NCBI GenBank assembly: GCA_902774815.1
Contig: CACYJV010000011.1
Location: 169,680 to 233,679 of the forward strand
Source of the DNA: an uncultured Prevotellaceae bacterium
Lineage (GTDB): Bacteria > Bacteroidota > Bacteroidia > Bacteroidales > Bacteroidaceae
Length of the DNA: 64,000 nt
Direction: 5' to 3'
The number at the start of each line of letters is the position of its first letter. The stretch's first letter is position 1. Both the position numbers and the translations under genes were made by a program. The notes beneath the pieces were generated by a model. It worked only from the letters and a program-made list of their open reading frames with translations, made no database searches and was not told where the DNA came from. This document shows positions 8,438-17,851 of the stretch, piece after piece.

Positions 8438-10387
8438 ATGCGAGATGACTTTAACTACTCCGGAGAACGATTTGCCGACCTTCAGCTTCTACGTTACAGG
8501 CTGAACGGCTTCGAAAAACTGACACCCCGTCAACGAATTTACATCTACTATCTTTCTATGGCTGCACTTTGTGGCCGCGACATCACTACCGATCAGTTCG
8601 GTAAGTTCAACTTAAGAATCCGGAAATTACTTGAAAGTCTGTTCCTGCACTACAAAGGTGATAGGGATTGCGCCGACTTCGCTGCTCTCACAGTCTATCT
8701 CAAGCGAGTTTGGTTCTCCAACGGCATCTATCACCACTACGGATGCGAGAAATTTATTCCAGGTTGTTCTGAAGTATACCTGCGTTCCGTTATAGAAAGT
8801 ATAGAGGCAGAGTTCTTGCCTTTGCAAGAAGGCGAAACTGTTGAAATGCTATGCAACGAGCTTTTCCCTGTAATGTTTGATCCTGATGTGCTGCCAAAGC
8901 GCGTCAACAAGGCTGATGGCTGCGACTTGGTGGCCACGTCGGCATGTAATTTCTACGAGGGCGTCAGCCAACAGGAAGTGGAGTCCTACTATGACGCCAT
9001 GAAGGAGACTTGCGACGAGGTCCCTCCTTCTTATGGGCTGAACTCAAAACTCGTTAAGATTGACGGACAGTTGCAAGAACAGAAATGGACCGTCGACGGA
9101 CTATACGGCCCTGCCATCGGCCAGATTGTATCATGGCTGGAGAAAGCTAAAGCAGTGGCAGAGAACAACCAGCAGCAGAAAATCATTAGTTTGCTTATTG
9201 AGTATTATCAGTCGGGCGACCTGCGCTTGTTCGACCAGTATTCTATTGAGTGGCTTCATGAATTGAGTGGACAGGTGGACTTCATCAATGGGTTTATTGA
9301 GGTCTACGGCGATCCATTGGGATTGAAAGGCTCGTGGGAAGGACTTGTTGAGTACCGCGATCTTGACGCCACACGCCGAACGCAGGCGATTAGTGACAAC
9401 GCGCAGTGGTTTGAGGATCATTCGCCTGTGGCTCCACAGTTCAAGAAGAAGGTCGTGAAGGGTGTTTCGGCCAGCGTCATTTGTGCAGCCATGCTCGGTG
9501 GCGACGAGTATCCTTCCACCGCCATTGGCATCAACCTGCCCAATGCCGATTGGATTCGTGCCCGTTACGGTTCGAAAAGCATTACGATAGCTAACATAAC
9601 CGATGCCTATGCGAAGGCTGCCCATGGTAATGGTTTTCGCGAGGAGTTCGTCGTCGATGAGCGGACGCTACAACTTATCGAACGCTATGGCGATGTTTGT
9701 GATGACCTGCATACCGACCTGCACGAGTGTCTAGGACATGGAAGTGGACAACTGTTGCCGGGCGTGGATCCCGATGCCTTGAAAGCCTATGGTAACACGA
9801 TAGAGGAAGCACGTGCCGATCTGTTCGGACTCTACTATATTGCCGACGAAAAGTTGGTAGAACTTGGCCTTCTGCTAAATCTCGAAGCCCATCGTTCGCA
9901 ATACTACACCTACATGCTGAACGGCTTGCTTACGCAGTTGGTGCGCATAGAACCAGGTAAACAGATTGAAGAGGCCCACATGCGCAACCGGGCACTTATC
10001 GCCAGATGGGTGTACGAGCATTCGAAAGGAGCTGTATCGCTCATCCGCCGTAATGGAAAAACGCATCTTTTGATTCACGACTACAAGCTCCTGCGCCAGC
10101 TCTTCGGCACCTTGCTGGCCGAGGTTCAACGCATTAAGAGCGAAGGAGACTTTGAGGCAGCACGTACTTTGGTTGAGCATTATGCCATACGAATTGATGC
10201 CGATTTGCACAAAGAGATACTCGACCGTTACAAGCGGCTGAACCTTGCTCCCTATAAGGGTTTCCTCAACCCGTGGCTGAAGCCAGTCTGCGATGAAATC
10301 GGGACGATGGTTGACGTCTGTGTCGACTATTCCGAAACCTACGAGGAGCAGATGTTGCGCTATAGCAGGGAATATGGTTTCTTGTAG
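8438..10387 (+). CDS. Dipeptidyl peptidase III family zinc metallopeptidase (M49)
   Basis: Removes dipeptides from the N-terminus of short peptides. The 649 residues carry the M49 zinc site HECLGHGSGQ at about 429-438 (HExxxGH form) and the downstream EEARAD at about 456-461 that provides the third ligand. No signal peptide is visible, so it is likely cytoplasmic, unlike some Bacteroides homologues that carry one. It follows the AraC-type gene by 3 nt and precedes an AlkD-like gene by 32 nt, all on the same strand. It probably has a role in final peptide degradation in an organism that also encodes a POT peptide transporter (39.7-41.3 kb). Confidence 0.9.
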   Translation: MRDDFNYSGERFADLQLLRYRLNGFEKLTPRQRIYIYYLSMAALCGRDITTDQFGKFNLRIRKLLESLFLHYKGDRDCADFAALTVYLKRVWFSNGIYHHYGCEKFIPGCSEVYLRSVIESIEAEFLPLQEGETVEMLCNELFPVMFDPDVLPKRVNKADGCDLVATSACNFYEGVSQQEVESYYDAMKETCDEVPPSYGLNSKLVKIDGQLQEQKWTVDGLYGPAIGQIVSWLEKAKAVAENNQQQKIISLLIEYYQSGDLRLFDQYSIEWLHELSGQVDFINGFIEVYGDPLGLKGSWEGLVEYRDLDATRRTQAISDNAQWFEDHSPVAPQFKKKVVKGVSASVICAAMLGGDEYPSTAIGINLPNADWIRARYGSKSITIANITDAYAKAAHGNGFREEFVVDERTLQLIERYGDVCDDLHTDLHECLGHGSGQLLPGVDPDALKAYGNTIEEARADLFGLYYIADEKLVELGLLLNLEAHRSQYYTYMLNGLLTQLVRIEPGKQIEEAHMRNRALIARWVYEHSKGAVSLIRRNGKTHLLIHDYKLLRQLFGTLLAEVQRIKSEGDFEAARTLVEHYAIRIDADLHKEILDRYKRLNLAPYKGFLNPWLKPVCDEIGTMVDVCVDYSETYEEQMLRYSREYGFL

Positions 10388-10419
10388 ATAATGACCACTA
10401 TAAATAACTGAAACTGACT

Positions 10420-11031
10420 ATGACAGAGCAAACCAACGAAAAACTGAAACAAATCAAGCAGTCGTTTCGCCTGCTCATGAATGGCGTTGCCTCTCGTTCG
10501 ATGCGCGAGAAGGGTGCCGACTACAAAATCAATTGGGGTGTCAGTCTGCCCGACTTGCAGCGGATGGCCAGCGAATACGATAAAGACTACGACCTTGCCA
10601 TAGCTCTTTGGAAGGAAGACATTCGTGAATGCAAAATCTTGGCTACTATGCTGATGCCTGTAGATAAAATGCCTGTAGAGGTTGTTGACATCTGGATGGA
10701 GCAGACGCACACACAGGAAATGGTCGAGATGGCATCCTTCTATTTATATCAGCACCTCGACTATGCGCCTGTGCTTGCCTACGAGTGGATTGCTTCGGCC
10801 GATTCACTCCGTCAGATGGCCGGATATTTGGTGTTGACGCGGCTCTTTGCACGTGGTCAAGAACCCAACGAAAGAGGAATCAACGAGTTTCTCGACCAGG
10901 TCTCTACAGCACTTACCGATGAACATGCCGGTGTGCAGCATGCGGCCATGAATTGCGTCACACGCTTTGTTGATTTAGGCGAAGAATACGGGAAAATGGC
11001 TCGTAAAGCCCTTCGTTTAGATTTTTTATAG
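10420..11031 (+). CDS. DNA alkylation repair (AlkD-like HEAT repeat) protein
   Basis: A 203-aa all-helical protein resembling the AlkD/AlkC-like family, in which HEAT repeats wrap DNA to excise alkylated bases. The region ADYKINWGVSLPDLQRMA, the repeat-like KEDIRECKILATMLM and the MASFYLYQHLDYAPVLAYEW block follow the family layout. It is shorter than classic AlkD (about 230 aa). I cannot confirm the catalytic Trp/Asp/Arg set, so this may be one of the smaller paralogues without glycosylase activity. It is third in the run after the AraC-type and M49 genes. Confidence 0.72.
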   Translation: MTEQTNEKLKQIKQSFRLLMNGVASRSMREKGADYKINWGVSLPDLQRMASEYDKDYDLAIALWKEDIRECKILATMLMPVDKMPVEVVDIWMEQTHTQEMVEMASFYLYQHLDYAPVLAYEWIASADSLRQMAGYLVLTRLFARGQEPNERGINEFLDQVSTALTDEHAGVQHAAMNCVTRFVDLGEEYGKMARKALRLDFL

Positions 11032-11063
11032 ATAAGAAATGTGCAAATTTGCAATATTTTTTG

Positions 11064-11071
11064 TAGTTTTG
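11064..11071 (+). promoter_or_regulatory. Probable -7 box of the fur promoter
   Basis: TAGTTTTG matches TAnnTTTG, 24 nt before the fur start. Confidence 0.45.
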
Positions 11072-11095
11072 TACGTTTTTTGAGCGTAAGACTAA

Positions 11096-11563
11096 ATGGA
11101 TTCAAAAATTAAGGAGCGTGTGAAGGCTGTTCTCACGGAATATCTTGTGGCCAACAAATGCCGCAAGACGCCTGAACGTTACGCTATTTTGGATGCCATT
11201 TACGACCAACGCGGACAGTTCACGCTGGAAGAACTGAACGAGAACCTGCTGGCTCAGAACTTCCGTGTCAGTCGTGCAACGCTCTATAACACGATTCGAC
11301 TGCTCATCTCATTGCGTCTTGTAGTGAAGCACATTCTTCCTACGGGAACTTACTATGTGGCTGGCTACAACAACGGAGCTCATGTCCACCAGGTATGCAC
11401 CACTTGTGGAAAGTCAAAAGAAATTAGCATCCCGGCTGTTACAGAGGCCGTTGGCAATGCCCGACTGAAGCGTTTCCGCCGTGAGGGCTTCGTCCTTTAT
11501 GTCTATGGCATCTGCAGCACCTGTCAGGCAAAGCTCACCCGCCGCCATCGGACGAAGAGTTGA
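11096..11563 (+). CDS. fur: Fur-family metal-responsive regulator
   Basis: Homodimeric transcription repressor that uses Fe2+ (or Zn2+/peroxide in paralogues). The 155 residues have the N-terminal winged helix (CRKTPERYAILDAIYD, then RVSRATLYNTIRLLISLRLV) and a C-terminal dimerisation domain with HVHQVCTTCGK and GICSTCQ, the two CxxC pairs of the structural zinc site. Whether it is Fur, Zur or PerR cannot be decided; Fur is the default for this domain pattern. The gene stands upstream of purA and may be co-transcribed with it. Confidence 0.85.
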   Translation: MDSKIKERVKAVLTEYLVANKCRKTPERYAILDAIYDQRGQFTLEELNENLLAQNFRVSRATLYNTIRLLISLRLVVKHILPTGTYYVAGYNNGAHVHQVCTTCGKSKEISIPAVTEAVGNARLKRFRREGFVLYVYGICSTCQAKLTRRHRTKS

Positions 11564-11613
11564 CAGCAGAGAATAATATGCAACAGAAATATGAATCAAT
11601 AAATCATAAGCTC

Positions 11614-12888
11614 ATGAATACAGGAAAAGTTGACGTCCTCCTCGGTTTGCAGTGGGGCGATGAAGGTAAGGGAAAAGTCGTAGACGTGCTGACGCCACAA
11701 TATGATGTGATAGCTCGCTTCCAAGGCGGTCCTAATGCTGGTCATACACTTGAGTTCGAGGGACAAAAGTACGTCCTGCGCAGTATTCCGTCAGGCATTT
11801 TCCAAGGAGGAAAGATCAACGTCATCGGCAACGGCGTCGTGTTGGCTCCTGATCTTTTCATGCAAGAGGCTCGTGAACTGGAACGCAGCGGACACGAACT
11901 GAAGACGCGTCTTCACATATCGAAGAAGGCTCACCTCATCATGCCTACCCATCGCCTGCTCGATGCCGCCATTGAGGCTGCCAAGGGCAAGAACAAGGTG
12001 GGTACGACGGGCAAGGGTATCGGTCCGACCTATACCGATAAGGTTAGCCGCAACGGTCTTCGCGTGGGCGACATTCTGGATAATTTTGAAGCTAAATACC
12101 AAGTCCACAAGGCTCTTCACGAAAAGCGCCTGAAGGAACTTGGCTATACCGACTATGACATCACGGATGTTGAGCGGCAGTGGATGGAAGGCATTGAATA
12201 CATGAAGCAATTCGAGATTGTCGATAGCGAGCACGAGATCAATCGTTTCCTGCGTGAGGGAAAGAGCGTCCTCTGCGAAGGTGCTCAGGGAACCATGCTC
12301 GACGTGGACTTTGGCAGCTATCCGTTCGTGACGTCTTCCAACACCATTTGCGCAGGTGCCTGCACGGGACTGGGTATAGGACCTAATAAAATAGGACACG
12401 TCTATGGCATCATAAAAGCTTATTGCACACGTGTCGGTGCGGGTCCATTCCCCACCGAGCTTTTCGACGAAACTGGCAAGCGTATCCGCGACCTTGGTCA
12501 TGAGTATGGAGCCGTGACGGGGCGTGAACGTCGTTGTGGCTGGATAGATCTGGTAGCACTTCGCTATGCAATCATGGTCAATGGCGTCACCGAGCTCATC
12601 ATGATGAAGAGCGATGTGCTCGACCAGTTCGACACCATCAAGGCATGTGTGGCCTACAAGCAGAATGGCGAGCGTATCGACTACTTCCCCTATAGCGTCG
12701 AAGAAGGTATTGAACCCATCTACGAGGAACTGCCCGGATGGAACTGCGACATGACACACTTCACCAGCGAAGACCAGTTCCCCCAAGCCTTCCGCGATTA
12801 TGTGGCATTCCTCGAGCAACAGCTTGAGACGCCCATCAAGATTATCTCCATTGGTCCCGACCGCGAGCAGACCATCGTACGGAAGTAG
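11614..12888 (+). CDS. purA: Adenylosuccinate synthetase
   Basis: Joins IMP and aspartate with GTP to give adenylosuccinate in AMP synthesis; cytoplasmic. The 424 residues show the P-loop QWGDEGKGKVVD at the N-terminus, RFQGGPNAGHT, GTTGKGIGPTYTDK and the C-terminal GPDREQTI signature. I chose the ATG giving MNTGKVDVLLGLQWGDEGKG, since homologues begin a few residues before VDVLLG. The in-frame extension upstream starts with TTG and overlaps fur. Confidence 0.95.
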   Translation: MNTGKVDVLLGLQWGDEGKGKVVDVLTPQYDVIARFQGGPNAGHTLEFEGQKYVLRSIPSGIFQGGKINVIGNGVVLAPDLFMQEARELERSGHELKTRLHISKKAHLIMPTHRLLDAAIEAAKGKNKVGTTGKGIGPTYTDKVSRNGLRVGDILDNFEAKYQVHKALHEKRLKELGYTDYDITDVERQWMEGIEYMKQFEIVDSEHEINRFLREGKSVLCEGAQGTMLDVDFGSYPFVTSSNTICAGACTGLGIGPNKIGHVYGIIKAYCTRVGAGPFPTELFDETGKRIRDLGHEYGAVTGRERRCGWIDLVALRYAIMVNGVTELIMMKSDVLDQFDTIKACVAYKQNGERIDYFPYSVEEGIEPIYEELPGWNCDMTHFTSEDQFPQAFRDYVAFLEQQLETPIKIISIGPDREQTIVRK

Positions 12889-12951
12889 TTCAGCATGCCC
12901 CAACATCATTCCATTACTCCTCTTTTCATCAATAAAAAGTATTACCGAACA

Positions 12952-14313
12952 ATGAATAAACCCAGTATACCAAAAGGTACTCGTGACTTTTCGCCTATAG
13001 AGATGGCGAAGCGCAACTACATATTCAACACCATCCGCGACGTCTATGCTCTCTATGGCTTCCAGCAGATTGAAACGCCTGCCATGGAAACGCTCCAGAC
13101 TCTTATGGGAAAGTATGGAGAAGAGGGCGACAAACTGCTCTTTAAGGTGCTCAACTCTGGTGACTTCCTTTCGAAGACAACTGATGCCGAGCTCCAGGAG
13201 CGTAATGCGCTGCATCTGGCTGCCAAGTTGTGCGAAAAAGGTCTGCGCTATGACCTGACCGTACCTTTTGCACGCTTCGTGGTGATGCATCGCGACGAGA
13301 TTCAGTTCCCGTTCAAACGCTATCAGTATCAGGCCGTTTGGCGTGCCGATCGTCCGCAGAAAGGACGTTATCGCGAGTTCTATCAGTTTGATGGCGATGT
13401 AGTGGGTAGCGACTCTCTGTTGAATGAGGTCGAACTCATGCAGATCATCGATACCGTCTTCACGCGTTTCGGTGTCCGTGTGCTCATCAAGATCAACAAC
13501 AGAAAGATCTTGACTGGCATAGCTGAGGTCATCGGTGCTGCTGATAAGATTGTTGACATTACCGTTGCAATTGACAAACTTGATAAGATTGGTCTTGACA
13601 ACGTGAATGAGGAACTTCGTCAGGACGGACTGTCTGACGAACAGATTGAGAAACTCCAACCCATCATCACCCTCACAGGCAGCAACGACGAGAAGTTGCA
13701 AACCATTGCCAACGTCCTCTCAGGCTCGGAAACAGGACTGAAGGGAGTTGAGGAATGCCGCTACATTCTGGACACCTTGAAGACCTTGGGACTCAACAAT
13801 GAGATGGAACTCGACCTCACCTTGGCTCGTGGACTGAACTACTACACAGGTGCCATCTTCGAAGTGAAGGCACTAGATGTACAGATTGGAAGCATCACGG
13901 GCGGTGGACGTTACGACAACCTGACGGGTATCTTTGGCATGCCAGGCATTAGTGGCGTTGGCATTTCGTTTGGCGTAGACCGTATCTTCGACGTTCTCAA
14001 TGCGCTGGATGCCTATCCAAAGGATGCTGTCAATGGAACACGCGTTCTCTTCATCAACTTCGGAGAAAAGGAGACGGCTTACTGCCTGCCCGTTGTGGGA
14101 CGTCTGCGTGCTGCAGGTGTCCGCACGGAACTCTTCCCCGATGCTGCCAAGATGAAGAAGCAGATGTCATACGCCAATGCCAAGCAGGTTCCGTTCGTTG
14201 CTCTGGCAGGCGAAAACGAAATCAACGAGGGCAAGTTCACGCTGAAGAACATGCTCACGGGCGAGCAGCAACTTGTTTCTGCCGAGGAACTTCTTACCAT
14301 TGTCAGCCAATGA
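12952..14313 (+). CDS. hisS: Histidyl-tRNA synthetase
   Basis: Class II aminoacyl-tRNA synthetase charging tRNA-His. The 453 residues begin [15 protein letters not shown]. Motif 1 lies around [12 protein letters not shown], and motif 2 contains [12 protein letters not shown] and [20 protein letters not shown]. The HisRS-specific [16 protein letters not shown] and [12 protein letters not shown] follow, then a C-terminal anticodon-binding domain. The ATG at 12952 is preferred over an earlier in-frame codon because the extra residues are unlike the family. Its stop overlaps the esterase start (ATGA). Confidence 0.96.
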   Translation: MNKPSIPKGTRDFSPIEMAKRNYIFNTIRDVYALYGFQQIETPAMETLQTLMGKYGEEGDKLLFKVLNSGDFLSKTTDAELQERNALHLAAKLCEKGLRYDLTVPFARFVVMHRDEIQFPFKRYQYQAVWRADRPQKGRYREFYQFDGDVVGSDSLLNEVELMQIIDTVFTRFGVRVLIKINNRKILTGIAEVIGAADKIVDITVAIDKLDKIGLDNVNEELRQDGLSDEQIEKLQPIITLTGSNDEKLQTIANVLSGSETGLKGVEECRYILDTLKTLGLNNEMELDLTLARGLNYYTGAIFEVKALDVQIGSITGGGRYDNLTGIFGMPGISGVGISFGVDRIFDVLNALDAYPKDAVNGTRVLFINFGEKETAYCLPVVGRLRAAGVRTELFPDAAKMKKQMSYANAKQVPFVALAGENEINEGKFTLKNMLTGEQQLVSAEELLTIVSQ

Positions 14314-15287
14314 GGAGGTTTCTTTCGATCGTAGTTACAGTAGTTTGTCTGCTCGCGCTGATGTCGTCGGGCCGACAAACTACTATTTTTATAATAGGTG
14401 ATTCAACTGCGGCCGATAAACAGAACCCTCAGACGAATCCCGAGCGAGGGTGGGGCATGGTACTTCAAGGATGTTTCGACCGTCATGTGGTGGTTTCCAA
14501 TCATGCTGTCAACGGGCGCTCGTCAAAGAGTTTCATCAGCGAAGGACGCTGGCAGAAGGTGCTTCAGCAACTGAAGCCGGGCGACTATGTCGTGATTCAG
14601 TTTGGTCATAACGACGAGAAACTCGACACCGCCCGCCACACCGAGCCAGGCTCTACCTTCGACGACAATCTCCGACGCTTTGCCCGCGAGACGCTTCAGC
14701 GTGGAGCGCATCCCATCTTGATGAATGCCGTAGTTCGTCGTAACTTCTTCCAGGCTACCGATGGTACTGCTGAGGACGAGGCTTTGCGCAACACAAAGTA
14801 CGAGGACGAGCAGGTGAACAGCGATACGCTCATTGATACGCATGGCGCCTATCTGCTTTCGCCTCGTCGTGTGGCTGAGGAATTGGGCGTCGTCTTCGTT
14901 GATGCCAACCGCATCACGCACGGCTTGGAGCAAGGACTTGGCGTCGAGGGCTCACGTCGTCTCCACATGTGGTTCCGTCCTGGCGAAGTGGCAAACATTC
15001 CCAATGGTCGTCATGACAATACACATTATAATGTATATGGCGCACATGTCGTTGCCAATTTGCTTGTTGATGCCATTGGTCGCGAAGTGCCTTCTTTGCG
15101 GCGTCATATTCGACACTACGACTATGTCGTGTCAGCCGAAGGGCGTGGAAACTACCTTTCGCTTCAAGAAGCCATTGATGCCGTGCCGTCCACAAATAAG
15201 AAGACCGTCATTCGAGTCCTCGATGGTGATGTACCTGCATCACTCAAACAGTCAGCACGAGCCAAACGCGTCAAGGTTGTTCGATGA
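14310..15287 (+). CDS. Secreted SGNH (rhamnogalacturonan acetylesterase-like, CE12) esterase with truncated pectinesterase-like C-terminus
   Basis: A 325-aa exported esterase. Signal peptide 1-20; SGNH block I IGDSTAAD with the nucleophile S32; block [14 protein letters not shown]; block III FGHNDEK; block [11 protein letters not shown] with Asp and His. This set fits the rhamnogalacturonan acetylesterase family, which deacetylates pectin. From about residue 270, [19 protein letters not shown] and [18 protein letters not shown] resemble the first strands of a CE8 pectin methylesterase domain. That domain then stops after about 55 residues instead of about 290. The protein is therefore probably a CE12-CE8 fusion that has lost its C-terminal part. 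It overlaps hisS by 4 nt and is followed by a 22-bp repeat array. Confidence 0.8.
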   Translation: MRRFLSIVVTVVCLLALMSSGRQTTIFIIGDSTAADKQNPQTNPERGWGMVLQGCFDRHVVVSNHAVNGRSSKSFISEGRWQKVLQQLKPGDYVVIQFGHNDEKLDTARHTEPGSTFDDNLRRFARETLQRGAHPILMNAVVRRNFFQATDGTAEDEALRNTKYEDEQVNSDTLIDTHGAYLLSPRRVAEELGVVFVDANRITHGLEQGLGVEGSRRLHMWFRPGEVANIPNGRHDNTHYNVYGAHVVANLLVDAIGREVPSLRRHIRHYDYVVSAEGRGNYLSLQEAIDAVPSTNKKTVIRVLDGDVPASLKQSARAKRVKVVR

Positions 15288-15324
15288 TGGGATAACTTCG
15301 ACTAACATCCTTCTTTTTGACAAA

Positions 15325-15567
15325 AGCATTGCTTTATATGCTATGAACGATAGCTCTATACTCTACGAAGCTATGCTTTATAGGGTATAAAAGCTATGCT
15401 TTCAAGGGTGTATAGCAATGCTTTGTAGGTTACAGAGCAATGCTTTGTCAGTTGTAGAGCAATGCTATGCAGGTTAGAGAGTGATGCTTTACGTGCATTA
15501 GACCATAGCCTTTTAAGCGACAGACCGATGCTGTCGGCAAAACAAACCAATCGTTTCTGAGGTGACA
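15325..15567. repeat. Array 2 of degenerate 22-bp repeats
   Basis: Eleven contiguous units (ten of 22 bp, one of 23 bp) lie between the esterase gene and convergent rubrerythrin. The middle units are the best conserved: AGCAATGCTTTGTAGGTTAC+AG, AGCAATGCTTTGTCAGTTGT+AG, AGCAATGCTATGCAGGTTAG+AG. Units decay towards both edges, most at the rubrerythrin side. They belong to the same family as 1891-2131 and 33811-34020. The rest of this 478-bp gap holds about 85 bp of unassigned sequence and a strong terminator. Confidence 0.85.
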
Positions 15568-15653
15568 GACGTTTCGAAGGAATAAAAAGAATAACGTCAT
15601 GGTCAGCAACAGGAGTCCATTTAGAAGCCCTTCGTGGGGCTGAAAACATAAAA

Positions 15654-15703
15654 AACGAGAAAGACTTGAACCCTGAAAGGATGAGTCTTTCTCGTTAATT
15701 TTT
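15654..15703. terminator. Bidirectional intrinsic terminator
   Basis: A perfect 13-bp stem, AACGAGAAAGACT (15654-15666) with AGTCTTTCTCGTT (15684-15696), and a 17-nt loop. On the plus strand it is followed by AATTTTT; on the minus strand by TTTTTTATGTTTT. It can end both the hisS-esterase transcript and the rubrerythrin transcript, and the minus-strand T-tract is the better one. Confidence 0.85.
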
Positions 15704-15765
15704 ACCTTTTTGCGCATCAATCGATGTGCTTTAGCTTTACTTACTGCCTGTCAGGCATCAGTGCT

Positions 15766-16323
15766 TTACTTGCCGAAATAGCGCTTCAGCAGTCCGGCGA
15801 AGCCTGCACCATGGCGAGCTTCGTCCTTTGCCATTTCGTGAACGGTGTCGTGGATGGCGTCGAAGCCAGCAGCCTTGGCGTTCTTGGCGATGCGGAACTT
15901 GTCCTCGCAGGCACCTGCCTCAGCGGCAGCACGCTTTTCAAGGTTGGTCTTCGTGTCCCAAACGCACTCACCGAGCAGCTCGGCAAAGCGGCTTGCGTGA
16001 TCAGCCTCCTCGAAGGCATAACGCTTGAAGGCCTCTGCAATCTCGGGATAACCCTCGCGATCAGCCTGACGGGCCATGGCGAGATACATGCCAACTTCGC
16101 CGCACTCGCCATTGAAGTGGTTGCGCAGGTCTTGAATCATCTCTTCGCTGACACCTTCGGGTTTGCCATCGCCAATCTTGTGCTCGGTGGCATACTGGGG
16201 AACTTCGCTTTCCTTCAATTCGGTGAACTTACTGGCTGGAGCCTTGCAGATGGGGCAACGCTCTGGTGGTTCCGGACCTTCGTGAATGTAGCCGCAAACG
16301 GCGCAAATGAATTTTTTGTTCAT
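15766..16323 (-). CDS. rbr: Rubrerythrin (N-terminal rubredoxin type)
   Basis: Non-haem di-iron protein that reduces hydrogen peroxide in anaerobes. The 185 residues start [16 protein letters not shown]. Residues about 5-35 are a rubredoxin FeS4 site with CAVCG and CPICK. The ferritin-like four-helix part follows with the Glu/His pattern seen in [33 protein letters not shown] and [16 protein letters not shown]. The rubredoxin comes first, the reverse of classic rubrerythrin order. The chosen ATG skips 16 in-frame upstream residues that lie in the leader. Single gene with its own promoter and terminator. Confidence 0.92.
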   Translation of the reverse strand: MNKKFICAVCGYIHEGPEPPERCPICKAPASKFTELKESEVPQYATEHKIGDGKPEGVSEEMIQDLRNHFNGECGEVGMYLAMARQADREGYPEIAEAFKRYAFEEADHASRFAELLGECVWDTKTNLEKRAAAEAGACEDKFRIAKNAKAAGFDAIHDTVHEMAKDEARHGAGFAGLLKRYFGK

Positions 16324-16368
16324 AATTGTTTTTGTTTGATGGGTTAGGTTATTATACTTGTTGAAATG

Positions 16369-16376
16369 CAAAGATA
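16369..16376 (-). promoter_or_regulatory. Probable -7 box of the rubrerythrin promoter
   Basis: TATCTTTG on the minus strand, 45 nt before the ATG. A TTG lies about 20 nt upstream, roughly where a -33 element is expected. Confidence 0.5.
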
Positions 16377-16421
16377 CAAATAAAGGTTGATACCTCCAAG
16401 TTCTGGATAGTTAAAAAGTAT

Positions 16422-17816
16422 TTATCCAAACAAAGCACGTAATGCTTCTTCCACTTTCCTTACAGGATGCAACTCGATTTTGTACTTGTCGCGTGCCAAT
16501 CCCTGCATGTTATATTTAGGAATGATGATGTGCGTGAACCCCAGTTTCTCGGCTTCGGCTATACGTTGTTCAATGCGGCTGACAGGGCGTACCTCTCCAC
16601 TAAGGCCAACTTCGCCAGCCATGCACCATCCGCTCTCGATAGGCGTGTCGACATTCGACGAGAGGACTGCTGCGATGACACTCAAATCCATTGCGAGGTC
16701 GGTCACGCGAAGCCCACCTGCAATGTTCAGGAAGACATCCTTCTGCATTAGCTTGAACCCAACGCGCTTCTCAAGAACCGCCAACAACATGTTGAGACGT
16801 CGCTGGTCAAAGCCTGTGGCCGAGCGTTGGGGCGTTCCATAAGCAGCACTTGATACGAGTGCCTGCGTCTCTACGAGGAAAGGCCGGACGCCTTCGATGG
16901 CCGAGGAGATGGCGATGCCCGAAAGTCCCTCATGATCCTGCGTCAGGAGCAACTCACTTGGGTTCGACACCTGCCGCAGTCCCGTCTGCTGCATCTCGTA
17001 GATGCCCAGTTCGCTAGTTGAACCGAAACGGTTTTTAATGCTGCGCAGGATGCGATACATGTAGTGTTGGTCGCCCTCGAACTGAATCACTGTATCGACA
17101 ATATGCTCCAAAATCTTCGGACCAGCCAGCGAGCCTTCCTTGTTGATATGCCCAATCAGGATAACGGGAACGCCACTGGTCTTGGCAAAGCGGAGTAGGG
17201 CGGCAGCGCACTCGCGCACTTGGCTGATGCTGCCAGGCGAACTCTCCACTTCTTCCGTGGCAATGGTTTGTATGGAATCGACGACGACCAGCTGAGGCTG
17301 AACGTCACGAATATGGTCGAAGATGGCTTCGAGAGACGTCTCTGTCAGAATGAGCAGGTCTTCGTTGGCCGATCCGCAACCAAGCCTTTCGGCACGCATC
17401 TTCAGCTGGTGGGCGCTCTCCTCTCCGCTGACGTAGAGCACTTTTCGCCCTGTCATGCTGAGGATGGTCTGCAGCGTCAGCGTGCTCTTGCCTATGCCAG
17501 GCTCGCCTCCTAGCAAGACAATGCTGCCAGGTACCAATCCGCCACCTAACACTCTGTCGAGTTCGGCATCGCCAGTACTCATGCGTTGTTCGTCTTTTGA
17601 GGAAATGTCGCGCAGCCTTATAGGCTTGTTGTGGTTCGACGACATGGCCGAGCGCACTGACTGTGCAGCCGAGCGGGCTGCAGTTGTGCCCGTGTCGGCC
17701 GACACGCGTATCTCCTGAAACGTGTTCCACTGCCCGCAGGAAGGGCATTTGCCAATCCATTTTGGTGACTCTTGCCCGCAATTTGAGCAGACATACATTG
17801 TCTTGTCTTTTGCCAT
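16422..17816 (-). CDS. radA: DNA repair protein RadA
   Basis: RecA-like ATPase that helps branch migration and recombination intermediate processing. The 464 residues have the N-terminal zinc finger YVCSNCGQESPKWIGKCPSC (two CxxC pairs), Walker A GGEPGIGKSTL, the RadA signature KNRFGSTSELG, and a C-terminal Lon-protease-like domain. It begins only 7 nt after a perfect -7 box, so its mRNA may be leaderless. It diverges from the substrate-binding lipoprotein gene. Confidence 0.96.
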   Translation of the reverse strand: MAKDKTMYVCSNCGQESPKWIGKCPSCGQWNTFQEIRVSADTGTTAARSAAQSVRSAMSSNHNKPIRLRDISSKDEQRMSTGDAELDRVLGGGLVPGSIVLLGGEPGIGKSTLTLQTILSMTGRKVLYVSGEESAHQLKMRAERLGCGSANEDLLILTETSLEAIFDHIRDVQPQLVVVDSIQTIATEEVESSPGSISQVRECAAALLRFAKTSGVPVILIGHINKEGSLAGPKILEHIVDTVIQFEGDQHYMYRILRSIKNRFGSTSELGIYEMQQTGLRQVSNPSELLLTQDHEGLSGIAISSAIEGVRPFLVETQALVSSAAYGTPQRSATGFDQRRLNMLLAVLEKRVGFKLMQKDVFLNIAGGLRVTDLAMDLSVIAAVLSSNVDTPIESGWCMAGEVGLSGEVRPVSRIEQRIAEAEKLGFTHIIIPKYNMQGLARDKYKIELHPVRKVEEALRALFG

Positions 17817-17823
17817 AGTGTGG

Positions 17824-17831
17824 CAAAGGTA
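17824..17831 (-). promoter_or_regulatory. -7 box of the radA promoter, 7 nt from the start codon
   Basis: TACCTTTG on the minus strand; only 7 nt separate it from the radA ATG. If transcription begins 3-7 nt past the box, as is usual for this promoter class, almost no 5' untranslated leader remains. Confidence 0.6.
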
Positions 17832-17851
17832 CGAATAAAAGTTGATAATTC

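Noticed and set aside
11791-13701. 636-codon minus-strand frame across purA and hisS
   Set aside because: It runs antisense through two clearly conserved genes and their gap; the composition is that of a shadow frame.
15371-15720. Minus-strand open frames of about 90 codons across repeat array 2
   Set aside because: The 22-bp period shifts the frame every unit; the peptide is only a read-through of non-coding repeats. The same holds for the frame at 33770-34018.
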